Source: Sinorhizobium fredii NGR234
GTDB taxonomy: Bacteria; Pseudomonadota; Alphaproteobacteria; Rhizobiales; Rhizobiaceae
Assembly (NCBI RefSeq): GCF_000018545.1
Contig: NC_012586.1
Span: 558,001 to 622,000, forward strand
DNA: 64,000 nt
Reading direction: 5' to 3'
Positions within the stretch are counted from its first letter, which is position 1; every line of letters starts with the position of its first letter. The notes under the pieces were generated by a model. It was not told where the DNA came from, did no database searches, and saw only the letters and a list, made by a program, of their open reading frames with translations. The translations under genes and the position numbers were made by a program. Positions 18,294-27,470 of the stretch are shown one piece after another.

Positions 18294-20255
18294 TCAAAGC
18301 CCGAAAGGAAAAGTGTCCGGCACGTGCCCGGACCCTGCTGTGACGGGCAGCGGCGACACGGCCCGCGTTTCGTCGAACCACACGTATGCATCGAACTGCT
18401 TCGAAAGCTCGGCGCGGGCGTAGTGGCTAAGGAGTTCACTCTCTGGGCGGTAGATGACGCCGATGAAGCGTTCCAGCCGCTCGCTCGAAAGGCTCTGTGC
18501 CACATCGGGTTTGCGGACGAAATCGAGTAAAAATCGTTCCTTCCCGGAGAGGTGGCAACATCGCTCAACGGTCTCCTCAAGTGAAGGGCGTACGGCCTTG
18601 ATCTCCATTTGGCCGTCCCATTCGCTCGCTGCGGCAACCGTTCCCCTGTGGGTGCCAAAGCCGACAAGAGCGACCTCGTCTCCGTACTTCTCCCGGCAGA
18701 GCTGGCCGAGATTGAGTTCCCCTCGCAGCTTGCCCATGTCGGTGTGGCGGGCATCCCCTATGTGAGAATTGTGCGCCCAGACGATTGCTTTGGACGTCGG
18801 GTCGGCTCGTTCGAGGAGGTGGTCAAGCGTCTCGAACATGTGCCGGTCGCGCAAGTTCCAGGCGTCCGCACCGCCATAATACATGATGCGGTAGTACTTT
18901 TCCGCCGTTGCTATGAGGCGGGCATTTTGCGCCGCATCGAACACCGCATCGTCTCCTGCCGTATCGAGAGCACGCGCTAGTAGCTCCTGGCATTGGCGGA
19001 TGACCGCGTCCTCGCATCTGCGGTAGCCAGAGGTCAATACAGCGCGGCCGTAGGTGCCAGGCTCGTTCTGCCATGGAGTGAGACAACCATAGCGTTCGCG
19101 TGCCACGGTCGCGGCCTCGCGGTCGGACTCGTCGAGATAGGAGAGGACGGCCGCGATCGAGCCCCGCATGTTGTAGAGATCGAGCCCGTAAAAGCCGGCC
19201 TGCCGCTGCGTCGACTGTGTTCCGTTGTGAGTCTTCAGCCAGGAGACGAACGCCGCGAATTCGGCATTTCGCCACATCCACGCGGGAAAGCGCTGAAATG
19301 GTGGCTCCCCACTCGCTGCTTCCCGCGTGCGCACGACGGCGTTGACCGCGGCGGCATCGGGCCAGTCCGCCTCGACAGCGACGATGGCAAAACCGTGCCG
19401 CTCTATGAGGCGTTGGGTAATGACGGCGCGCGCCTGGTAAAACTCCGATGTCCCATGGGTTGCTTCACCCAGCAGAACGATACGATGACGGGCAAACCGC
19501 TCGAACGGGTCGGCAAAGCCTGGGTCTGTGACCAGTGGCAGATCATCTGCGGCCTCTGCAACCAAATCCGGCACACGCCTTCGTGCGTGTGCGTCTGGCT
19601 CGCTAGATTCGCTCCATCCTCCTTCGCCGATCAAAGGTACAAAAAGAACGCCGCCGAGATCCTCCTCCTCGTAGCGATTGGCGGCGGTCCGGGTGATGCG
19701 GAGTAGCCGTTGTGCCTGCTCTTGGCGACCCACTGGAATGATCAGCCGGCCGCCAATCTCCAGCTGCTCCTTTAATGCTCGCGGGACTACGGGCCCGCCA
19801 GCGGCGACAAGTATGGCATCGAATGGGGCTCGCTCCGGCCATCCCTTGGTCCCATCACTTGCACGGACGTCTACGTTGCTCCGCCGGAGCTTCAAAAGCC
19901 GTGCCGACGCCGTCTCGGCAAGCGTGCGGTGTCGCTCGATGGCAAAGACACGCTCGGCGAGATGGCTGAGTACGGCCGCGGCATAACCCGATCCGGCCCC
20001 GACCTCGAGGACGCTGTCGTCGGGCTCGATTTCGGCAGCCTCGGCCATGCGGGCGACGATGTAGGGCTGCGAGATCGTTTGACCTGCGGCGATCGGCAAA
20101 GCGGAATCCTCGTAGGCGAATTCCTGGAAGCCGTCTTCCACAAAAGCCTCCCGCGGCACGGCCCTCATCGCCGCAAGCACGCGTGCGTCAGTTATGCCGC
20201 GCCGAACGAGCTGCCGTTCAGCCATCTGGTGCCGGGCATGGGCGTAGTCGAGCAT
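18294..20255 (-). CDS. Protein-L-isoaspartate O-methyltransferase fused to erythromycin esterase-like domain
   Basis: This is a 653-residue fusion. Residues 1-215 are a Pcm-type methyltransferase (GQTISQPYIVARM, SAM motif VLEVGAGSGYAAAVLSHLAE, LGGVLFVPLIG), which repairs isoaspartyl damage in proteins. Residues about 240-640 are an erythromycin-esterase/succinoglycan-synthesis-related domain with LLGEATHGTSEFYQAR (263-268 GEATHG), AVEADWPDAAAVNAVVR and VWAHNSHIGDARHTDMG. ATG 20255 follows AGGAGA. I recall this architecture in other rhizobia. The esterase half need not act on macrolides. Nearby heat-shock genes suggest a protein-damage context, but that is inference. Confidence 0.9.
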   Translation of the reverse strand: MLDYAHARHQMAERQLVRRGITDARVLAAMRAVPREAFVEDGFQEFAYEDSALPIAAGQTISQPYIVARMAEAAEIEPDDSVLEVGAGSGYAAAVLSHLAERVFAIERHRTLAETASARLLKLRRSNVDVRASDGTKGWPERAPFDAILVAAGGPVVPRALKEQLEIGGRLIIPVGRQEQAQRLLRITRTAANRYEEEDLGGVLFVPLIGEGGWSESSEPDAHARRRVPDLVAEAADDLPLVTDPGFADPFERFARHRIVLLGEATHGTSEFYQARAVITQRLIERHGFAIVAVEADWPDAAAVNAVVRTREAASGEPPFQRFPAWMWRNAEFAAFVSWLKTHNGTQSTQRQAGFYGLDLYNMRGSIAAVLSYLDESDREAATVARERYGCLTPWQNEPGTYGRAVLTSGYRRCEDAVIRQCQELLARALDTAGDDAVFDAAQNARLIATAEKYYRIMYYGGADAWNLRDRHMFETLDHLLERADPTSKAIVWAHNSHIGDARHTDMGKLRGELNLGQLCREKYGDEVALVGFGTHRGTVAAASEWDGQMEIKAVRPSLEETVERCCHLSGKERFLLDFVRKPDVAQSLSSERLERFIGVIYRPESELLSHYARAELSKQFDAYVWFDETRAVSPLPVTAGSGHVPDTFPFGL

Positions 20256-20460
20256 GACGATCTCTCCTGGCCAAAATGGGATTGTGTAAAGCGGCAAAAT
20301 TTTTCCATATTCGGGAACCCAGTGGAGCGCGCATTGTTCCCGATGTTTGGGAGCCAGCAAGACACCATTCGTCGGGGCCGCGGGGCGGACGGGAATGCAG
20401 GAACTAGCGTGTGCGCGAGGATGTGGTGGACGGTGAAGCTAGCCGCATTGTCTGGGTAAG

Positions 20461-20990
20461 CCAACCGACCCCGGACGTAGCGGTAGCGACAATCGTCGCT
20501 TCGTGGAGGCGGTGTTGTGGATTGTGCGAACCGGCTCGCCGTGGCGCGATCTGCCCGCGCATTTCGGGAACTGGAGCACGGCGTTTCGCCGCTTCAGCGA
20601 CTGGCGCAAGGCCGATGTCTTCGTGAAGTTCTTCCAGGCCTGCTCGGACGAGCCCGACATGGAATACGCCATGGTCGACGCCACCATCGTCAAGGTCCAT
20701 CGCCACGGACAAGGCGCAAAAGGAGGACTCAGAGCCAGGCCATTGGCCGCTCCAAAGGTGGCATGACCACCAAGATCCTCGCGTTGACCGACGCGCTTGG
20801 TAATCTTGTGCGCTTCGAACTCCTGCTCGGCCATCGCTTCGACACGGTCGGAGTCGAGCCGCTGATCGAAGGCATCGATTTCGGTGGCCTCATCGCCGAC
20901 AAGGCATTCGACAGCGATGCCATCATCGCCGATCTCAACGCGCGCGGTGCCAAGATCGTCATCTCTCAACACCCAAGACGCGATAAACCG
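20461..20990 (+). pseudogene. IS5-family transposase remnant, truncated at both ends
   Basis: Coding similarity runs from RSGSDNRRFVEAVLWIVRTG and SPWRDLPAHFGNWSTAFRRF to VDATIVKVHRHGQGAKGG, then continues one frame over from SQAIGRSKGGMTTKILALTD to GAKIVISQHPRR. The frame change near 20725 is a single-base indel or the shift point of a two-frame transposase. The N-terminal start and the last third, including the final catalytic region, are missing. The 3-prime side joins unrelated sequence at about 20990. Confidence 0.8.
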
Positions 20991-21159
20991 AATGACGCCA
21001 GTCGCCATCGCGCGCGAGGCGTTCATTGACGCCTGCCGTGATGCGGGCATGTCGACGGTCGCGGATGGGCCGTTCGGGGCGACGACCGGCGCTGGCGGCC
21101 AACACTCGCTTGCTTAGAATGGCTGGGGCCGGCCACTTGCAGGAGCCGCATGCCATGTA

Positions 21160-21306
21160 TCATCGAGAAAAGAGAAAGTGGGGTTTGACGATGTTGTGGG
21201 GCGGCCAGTTGTCAGCGTTGAGGCTGGCGTTCTCGAGCAGGTCGAAGATGCGGTCGAAGCCGATGCTTGATCTGTAGAAGGGGGCAAAGTCGAGGTTTGT
21301 TCTCAT
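21160..21306 (-). pseudogene. Truncated small heat shock protein (Hsp20) gene
   Basis: The frame begins at ATG 21306 with MRTNLDFAPFYRSSIGFDRI, then FDLLENA and DNWPPHNIVK. This is the N-terminal arm of rhizobial Hsp20/IbpA-type proteins. After about 42 residues the similarity ends and a stop follows at 21160, so the alpha-crystallin domain is gone. The break lies next to the IS5 remnant, which suggests deletion associated with insertion. Upstream a ROSE-like leader and an RpoH-type promoter appear intact, so a short, probably useless peptide may still be heat-induced. Confidence 0.8.
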
Positions 21307-21367
21307 AGCTACATCGTCCGTAGAGCAACATAGATATGAGGGAGCGCCAAGAAGCTCGGCGCTCCCT
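21307..21367 (-). promoter_or_regulatory. ROSE-like RNA thermometer leader of the hsp20 fragment
   Basis: Read on the minus strand, the leader contains a 10-bp stem (AGGGAGCGCC / GGCGCTCCCT, 21339-21367) followed by a segment with TTGCTCTACGGACGATGTAGC just before ATG. ROSE thermometers have an upstream hairpin and a final stem where a U(U/C)GCU motif pairs with the ribosome-binding site. Here TTGCT faces GGA. The match is by pattern, not by folding calculation. Confidence 0.55.
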
Positions 21368-21404
21368 GACCAGGCTGACGCCATTTTGGCGGTCGGCGAA
21401 AATG

Positions 21405-21433
21405 AGATGGGGATTGGGTTGTCTTCCGTCAAG
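21405..21433 (-). promoter_or_regulatory. RpoH (sigma-32)-type promoter for the hsp20 fragment
   Basis: On the minus strand, CTTGAC (21433-21428) is followed after 15 bp by CCCCATCT (21412-21405). This closely matches the heat-shock sigma consensus CTTGAA-N13-17-CCCCATnT. It lies about 100 bp upstream of the hsp20 ATG at 21306, with the ROSE-like leader between. Confidence 0.65.
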
Positions 21434-21481
21434 AGGCCGCGAATGGGCATGGGCGAGAAATAGCTCCATGAATTCATGCCG

Positions 21482-21508
21482 GTAGCACTCTCAAGTGGCG
21501 AGTGCTAA
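21482..21508 (+). promoter_or_regulatory. CIRCE element (HrcA operator) of groESL
   Basis: TAGCACTC (21483-21490), nine bases, then GAGTGCTAA (21500-21508) is a near-exact CIRCE inverted repeat, the binding site of the HrcA repressor. It lies about 150 bp upstream of groES and points to HrcA control of this chaperonin copy. Confidence 0.95.
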
Positions 21509-21659
21509 AAAATTTGCGCCCCCTCTTGAAACTCGAAAAAACAAAAACCAGATCGATTTGCGGGCGAGGCCGAAAGGCTCGGCGCGCCCCGCGTCGGTTC
21601 GCTCCGAATGCGGCGCGGAGGACCTCTTGAAAAATCTGATTGTCCATGAGGAGAGCGAT

Positions 21660-21974
21660 ATGACGTTCCGTCCCTTGCATGATCGTATCCTGGTTCGCCG
21701 CATCGAGGCCGAGGAAAAAACGGCCGGCGGCATCATTATCCCAGACACGGCGAAGGAAAAACCACAGGAAGGCGAGGTCGTTGCCACCGGCCCTGGTGCG
21801 CGCGACGACAGCGGGCAGCTGCGACCGCCCGACGTGAAAGTGGCTGATCGCATTCTCTTCGGCAAATGGTCGGGCACCGAGATCAAGCTCGATGGCGAGG
21901 ATCTGCTGATCATGAAGGAATCCGACGTGATGGGCGTGATCGAGGTCGACGCCGCAGCGAGAAACGCAGCCTAG
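21660..21974 (+). CDS. groES: Co-chaperonin GroES
   Basis: This is a 104-residue GroES with [20 protein letters not shown], the mobile loop [20 protein letters not shown], and [20 protein letters not shown]. It caps the GroEL cavity as a heptamer. The ATG at 21660 has a GAGGAGA ribosome-binding site; an upstream open frame beginning at 21495 is leader sequence. It is followed 54 bp later by groEL and preceded by CIRCE. Rhizobia usually carry several groESL operons; this one, beside transposon debris, looks like an extra copy. Confidence 0.97.
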   Translation: MTFRPLHDRILVRRIEAEEKTAGGIIIPDTAKEKPQEGEVVATGPGARDDSGQLRPPDVKVADRILFGKWSGTEIKLDGEDLLIMKESDVMGVIEVDAAARNAA

Positions 21975-23657
<1,683 letters not shown>

Positions 23658-23663
23658 CGGAAA

Positions 23664-23700
23664 CGATCGGTCGGCGCCCCGACGCGGCGCCGACCGATCG
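23664..23700 (+). terminator. Strong hairpin after groEL
   Basis: A perfect 15-bp stem (CGATCGGTCGGCGCC and its complement) with a 7-base loop starts 7 bp after the groEL stop. There is no run of T afterwards, so it could end transcription by a factor-assisted route or protect the 3-prime end of the message. Confidence 0.65.
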
Positions 23701-23839
23701 ATAGATTGTGAACCATGCGTTGCGCCGGATTGGGGCAGCGTTTGCGCAGGTGGCCGGAGCCAAACGGGGCTCCGATGAGGCTGGCCCGATGGCCCGCCCG
23801 CCTGCACGCAAGGAGGATCTGAAGAATTCGGGGCCAAAA

Positions 23840-25183
23840 ATGACCGCGCGTTCGTCGAAATATGTTGGCGTATTCGCCGCACTCGTCCTCATCCTGGTTC
23901 CTGGGCCGCCACCGGCGGCGCAGCCGCCGTCGGCGATTTCGGCAAGCACTCAACCGTCGCTCGCTGATGTCCTGGAGGGCGTCACGCCGGCAGTCGTCAA
24001 CATTGCGGTGAGGTCACGCGCTCCCGCCGAAACCAATCCTCTCTACAACGATCCTTTCTTCCGCCGCTATTTCAACCTGCCGGAGCAGCAGCAACAGCGG
24101 CTGAGCGCCGGTTCCGGCGTCATCGTCGACGCCGACAAAGGTTATATCCTCACCAATCACCACGTCGTCGCGGCCGCCGGCGAGATCGCCGTGACTCTAA
24201 AGGACCGCCGCCGCTTCACCGCCGAGCTGGTCGGCAGCGACGAGGCAACCGATATGGCGTTGCTGAAGATCGACGCTGACAAGCTGACGGCGCTTTCGTT
24301 CGGCGATTCCGGCGCGCTGCGTGTCGGCGACTCGGTTGTTGCGATCGGCAATCCGTTCGGGCTTGGTCAGACCGTCACCTCCGGCATCGTCAGCGCCCTT
24401 GGCCGTGGCGGCATCAATGTCGAGGGCTATGAGGACTTCATCCAGACGGATGCCTCGATCAATCCCGGCAACTCGGGAGGCGCGCTGGTGACGGCGGACG
24501 GGCGTTTGGTCGGCATCAACACCGCAATCATCGCGCCGGCTGGTGGCAATGTCGGCATCGGCTTTGCGGTTCCGATCGCGATGGCGTCGGCCGTGATGGA
24601 GCAACTGATCGAGCATGGCGAAGTGCGGCGCGGCCGGATCGGCATCTCCGCCCAGGACCTGACGCCCGACCTGGCCGAGGCGCTCGGCATCGAGCAAAGC
24701 TACGGCGCCGTCGTCGGCGGCGTTGAGCGGAATTCGCCGGCGGCACATGCGGGCCTTCGAGCTGGCGATGTCATCATCGCCGTCAACGATCGTAAAATCA
24801 CGGGCTCGGCAGATCTCCGCAATCGCATCGGCCTGGCTCCGGTCGGATCGGAAGTCGAAATCGAATATCGGCGCGATCGGGTTCCTAAAACGGTAACAAT
24901 GCGCGTCGAGCCGGACGAGACAATTGCCAATCCAGGCTCCATGCCCTCCCGCCTTGACGGCGCTGAGTTCCAGGACGCGGCCGGTAATGTGATCGTTTCC
25001 AGTGTTGAAGATGGAAGTGCTGCGGCCCGAGCCGGTCTGCGCATGGGCGACGTCATCGTTGCGGCCAATCGCCGGCCCGTCGCGACAGTGGCGGAGCTCG
25101 CGGCGGCCTTGAAGAACGCCGGCGGCACGATAGCGCTCGATCTGTTTCGCGGCGGGTCGAAACACTTGCTGGTGATCCGGTAG
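23840..25183 (+). CDS. DegP/HtrA-type periplasmic serine protease
   Basis: This 447-residue protease has a membrane/signal segment (VGVFAALVLILVPGPPPAAQ) and a trypsin-like domain with the full triad: His108 (YILTNHHVV), Asp138 (DEATDMALLKI) and Ser212 (NPGNSGGALV). Two PDZ domains follow (about residues 260-345 and 370-447). It degrades or refolds damaged envelope proteins. ATG 23840 gives the best signal peptide; earlier in-frame starts at 23708 and 23789 are possible. It follows groESL, making a compact stress-protein cluster with the hsp20 remnant. Confidence 0.9.
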   Translation: MTARSSKYVGVFAALVLILVPGPPPAAQPPSAISASTQPSLADVLEGVTPAVVNIAVRSRAPAETNPLYNDPFFRRYFNLPEQQQQRLSAGSGVIVDADKGYILTNHHVVAAAGEIAVTLKDRRRFTAELVGSDEATDMALLKIDADKLTALSFGDSGALRVGDSVVAIGNPFGLGQTVTSGIVSALGRGGINVEGYEDFIQTDASINPGNSGGALVTADGRLVGINTAIIAPAGGNVGIGFAVPIAMASAVMEQLIEHGEVRRGRIGISAQDLTPDLAEALGIEQSYGAVVGGVERNSPAAHAGLRAGDVIIAVNDRKITGSADLRNRIGLAPVGSEVEIEYRRDRVPKTVTMRVEPDETIANPGSMPSRLDGAEFQDAAGNVIVSSVEDGSAAARAGLRMGDVIVAANRRPVATVAELAAALKNAGGTIALDLFRGGSKHLLVIR

Positions 25184-25232
25184 GTGGTTGCCCGACGCAT
25201 GACGTTAAATGTCGCGTGAATGGAGGAGAACG

Positions 25233-25544
25233 ATGAAACACGATTGCTTCCGACATCCAGTCACAATCCTTGTGGGGCTCGGATTTCCGGCTGAGATCCA
25301 CGGCGTGAGAGACGCCTATGCCTGGCTGAATGAGTGGCCGCCATCGAAGCGAAATGCAACCCACGCCGTCGCGCTCAAGGCCTGCAGAGCAGCACTTGAA
25401 GGCGAAATTGAAGTCGAGACCGCTCGCGGAACGTTTGTCGCCTTCGCGCGACGGGCCAATCGTCTCGCGCCAGACACCGAGGCGATCGTCGCAGGTGGCG
25501 GAGCCGATGCGCGTGCGCAAGCCGGAAACAGTAAATCGGTGTGA
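25233..25544 (+). CDS. DUF982 family protein
   Basis: This 103-residue protein shows the DUF982 pattern: HPVTILVGLGFPAEIHGVRD, AYAWLNEWPPSKRN, then ALKACRAALEGEIEVETARG and TFVAFARRAN. DUF982 is a small-protein family largely confined to Rhizobiales, of unknown function and usually in several copies. ATG 25233 follows GGAGGAG. A second, broken DUF982 gene follows immediately, so this is a tandem pair. Confidence 0.85.
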   Translation: MKHDCFRHPVTILVGLGFPAEIHGVRDAYAWLNEWPPSKRNATHAVALKACRAALEGEIEVETARGTFVAFARRANRLAPDTEAIVAGGGADARAQAGNSKSV

Positions 25545-25564
25545 TCCCTGGGATCGAGTAGGTG

Positions 25565-25893
25565 ATGAGCGATATTCAGTTTCCCGTTCCAGTGAGACTG
25601 CATCTGAACTCTGCTGGCGAGCGGGTTGTCGCCAATTCATGGGAAGCATTTGGAGTGTCTTCGCGACCAGTGGCCCGAAGGCGCGAGAGGGCCCCGTCGC
25701 AGCCTATCGGGCCTGCCGCGACGTCCTGGACGGCTGGAGACAGCCGCACGAAGCAAGGCGCGCATTCGTGAAGGCGGCACGCCGCGCCGGGCTGCTAGAG
25801 GACATAGCGTGGGGTTCCCCCGCCAAACAACGCAAGAACGAAGCCGGATTACCGTCACGCAGCGCGTCATTTTCGCCGACCAAAGGGAGGTAG
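25565..25893 (+). pseudogene. Broken second DUF982 gene
   Basis: The start (MSDIQFPVPVRLHLNSAGER, VVANSWEAF) is in one frame, the middle (LECLRDQWPEGA) in a second, and the end (REGPVAAYRACRDVLDGWRQ, then RRAFVKAARRAGLLED) in the third. Each change is explained by one extra base, at about 25653 and 25680. The restored product would be a typical DUF982 protein with a longer C-terminal tail ending at 25893. Two indels close together favour real decay over a single sequencing error. Confidence 0.7.
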
Positions 25894-25897
25894 CGTT

Positions 25898-26104
25898 ATG
25901 TGCCCCAGCATAGACTTCTATTCCCTGCCGCTCTCGTCCGCTGACCTCGATATGCTCCAACGAATACTGGATCGAGAATTGGAAGCTAGACACGTCTCAG
26001 GCAGCAGCGATGAAGCGGGCATGCTTGCACGAACTCTTATAGAGCTTTTTCAGGCCGGCGTGAGAGCTGAAGAAGCCCTGCGCGAAATGGTGAAGGCGGC
26101 CTAA
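25898..26104 (+). CDS. Small helical protein of unknown function
   Basis: This 68-residue protein begins at ATG 25898 after an excellent GGGAGG ribosome-binding site. Its translation (SSADLDMLQRILDRELEARH, then EAGMLARTLIELFQAGVRAE) is strongly helical and resembles short proteins encoded beside DUF982 genes in rhizobia. No known domain is recognised. It follows the broken DUF982 gene by 4 bp and precedes the IS630 element. Confidence 0.65.
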   Translation: MCPSIDFYSLPLSSADLDMLQRILDRELEARHVSGSSDEAGMLARTLIELFQAGVRAEEALREMVKAA

Positions 26105-26116
26105 AGCGTGTCGCGT

Positions 26117-26770
26117 TCAATCGGCCTCATATCCGGCCGCATTGAAGTAGTTCCGGCATTCTGTGACGGAGAAGAGATTGCAGATATCGCCGAGTGCATC
26201 GGCGATGGCGTCGAAACTGCGGGCGGCCCGCTTGCGCAGCAGCGCCTTGAGCTTGGAGAAGGCCATTTCGATCGGGTTGAGGTCGGGCGAATAGGGTGGC
26301 AGGAAGAGCAGCCATGCGCCTTTCGCCTTGACCATTTGTTCGGCCCGCTCGCTCTTGTGGAAGCCGACATTGTCGAGAATGACGACGTCTCCGGGCGACA
26401 GCGTCGGGGCGAGTTGCGTTTCGATCCAGGTCTCGAAGATGCGCCGGTTCATCGGCGCGTTGACGATAAAGGGCGCGACCACGCCATGTGATCGCAGGCC
26501 GGCGATGAAGGTCTGCGTCTTCCACGAACCGAAGGGGGCGTGGGCGCGATAGCGTTGCCCTTTTGGTGCCCAGCCTGAGCGCTTGGTCAGCTTGGTATTG
26601 GTCGAGGTCTCGTCGATAAAGACCAGTCGCGCCAATGCCTTGTTGAAGAAGCGCCGGCGTCGCCGGGTCCAGAGCTCACGCGCCCGCGCGATCTCTGGGC
26701 GCTGCTGCTCACTTGCCTGCAGGCTTTTTTTTATGGCTGAGGTCGAGGCGGTGGAGAAGACGGCCAACAT
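26117..26770 (-). CDS. IS630 transposase, second frame (DDE catalytic part)
   Basis: From the slippage site onward this frame reads KKSLQASEQQRPEIARAREL and contains the DDE residues in VFIDETSTNTKLTKRSGWAP, GDVVILDNVGFHKSERAEQM and FLPPYSPDLNPIEMAFSKLK. It ends NYFNAAGYEAD at 26117. It has no start of its own that makes sense and is expected to be made as a fusion with the first frame. Confidence 0.85.
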   Translation of the reverse strand: MLAVFSTASTSAIKKSLQASEQQRPEIARARELWTRRRRRFFNKALARLVFIDETSTNTKLTKRSGWAPKGQRYRAHAPFGSWKTQTFIAGLRSHGVVAPFIVNAPMNRRIFETWIETQLAPTLSPGDVVILDNVGFHKSERAEQMVKAKGAWLLFLPPYSPDLNPIEMAFSKLKALLRKRAARSFDAIADALGDICNLFSVTECRNYFNAAGYEAD

Positions 26771-27068
26771 TGGAGCGGTGCACGATGACGCCGCGCCCGG
26801 CGAGTTCCAGGCACAGTTCGTCCAGCGTCAGGTCGCCATTCTGCGCCAGGCGCTCGCGGACCCACTCGCCATGCGCGTTCAGCTTGCCGCCACCCAGATG
26901 GCCTTGCCGCCGTGGCGCCAGCGATCCGGTCGCGCGTTTGAGCTTCACCAGATTGTTCACGAAACGCGGCGACACCCGGAAGTGCCGGGCCGCGGCCCGA
27001 TGGCTGTGACCGTCCTCGACAAACGCAATGACACGACTACGCAAAGCAAGCGGATGTGATTTGCCCAT
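26709..27068 (-). CDS. IS630 transposase, first frame (DNA-binding part)
   Basis: This 119-codon frame encodes the helix-turn-helix region: SRVIAFVEDGHSHRAAARHF, RVSPRFVNNLVKLKRATGSL, then LDELCLELAGRGVIVHRSNV. It ends HKKKPAGK shortly after an A-run. A minus-one slip there would join it to the catalytic frame. Start ATG 27068. Confidence 0.85.
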   Translation of the reverse strand: MGKSHPLALRSRVIAFVEDGHSHRAAARHFRVSPRFVNNLVKLKRATGSLAPRRQGHLGGGKLNAHGEWVRERLAQNGDLTLDELCLELAGRGVIVHRSNVGRLLHRLDLSHKKKPAGK

Positions 27069-27470
27069 GGTGTCCCTCCCGTCAAAGCGAGGGAATCACA
27101 GCCAACCCCGATTCGGGAATCTGGAGGGTTCTGTGAGGTCCGGCCGCTTTGGATGCAGCATTCGCTGATCGGACCTCATTGAAGCCGGATTGAGCGAAGG
27201 CGCGGGTTGTTTGGCACTATGGGGATTTAACCGAAGCGGTGGATGGCGTTTGGCTGGGGCGAGCCCAGGCGGGGCTGGAAGAGCGGCTGAGAAGAAGGTT
27301 CTTGTCGCCAATTGAGATGTGTCTGGCGGTGTTTTTGGTTGATCTGTGCCGAACGAGGCTTCGGCGATGCTGCGTTTTGTGTTGCGCCGGCATGCTTGGC
27401 CAAAGCCATTCGCTCGCGGCCCTTCGATCTGCCGACGTTGATTGTTGGAGTGATGCCAGGTCTGATAGGG
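27069..27470. other. Non-coding stretch between IS630 and the IS91 transposase
   Basis: No convincing gene is present. The part nearest 27471 lies downstream of the IS91 transposase stop and probably includes that element's terminal region, where rolling-circle elements carry their origin. I could not identify its exact end. Confidence 0.45.

Larger units (their letters stand above)
26117..27068 (-). mobile_element. IS630-family insertion sequence with two-frame transposase
   Basis: The element encodes a transposase split over two overlapping frames (27068-26709 and about 26770-26117). A run of eight A on the coding strand, at 26725-26732, lies at the overlap, a typical slippage point for IS630. 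Both halves appear intact. Terminal inverted repeats and TA target duplications were not established by eye, so element ends are approximate. Confidence 0.8.

Noticed and set aside
20992..21117. Short frame after the IS5 remnant (MTPVAIAREAFIDACRDAGM)
   Set aside because: It has no ribosome-binding site or known family and lies between two truncated sequences. Probably junction debris.
21525..21556. Possible RpoH promoter downstream of CIRCE (CTTGAA then CCAGAT)
   Set aside because: The -10 match is poor, and a promoter downstream of the operator would escape HrcA. It may simply be leader sequence.
23708..23839. Longer N-terminus for the DegP-type protease
   Set aside because: Starts at 23708 or 23789 would put charged residues before the signal segment. 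They remain possible but are less supported than 23840.
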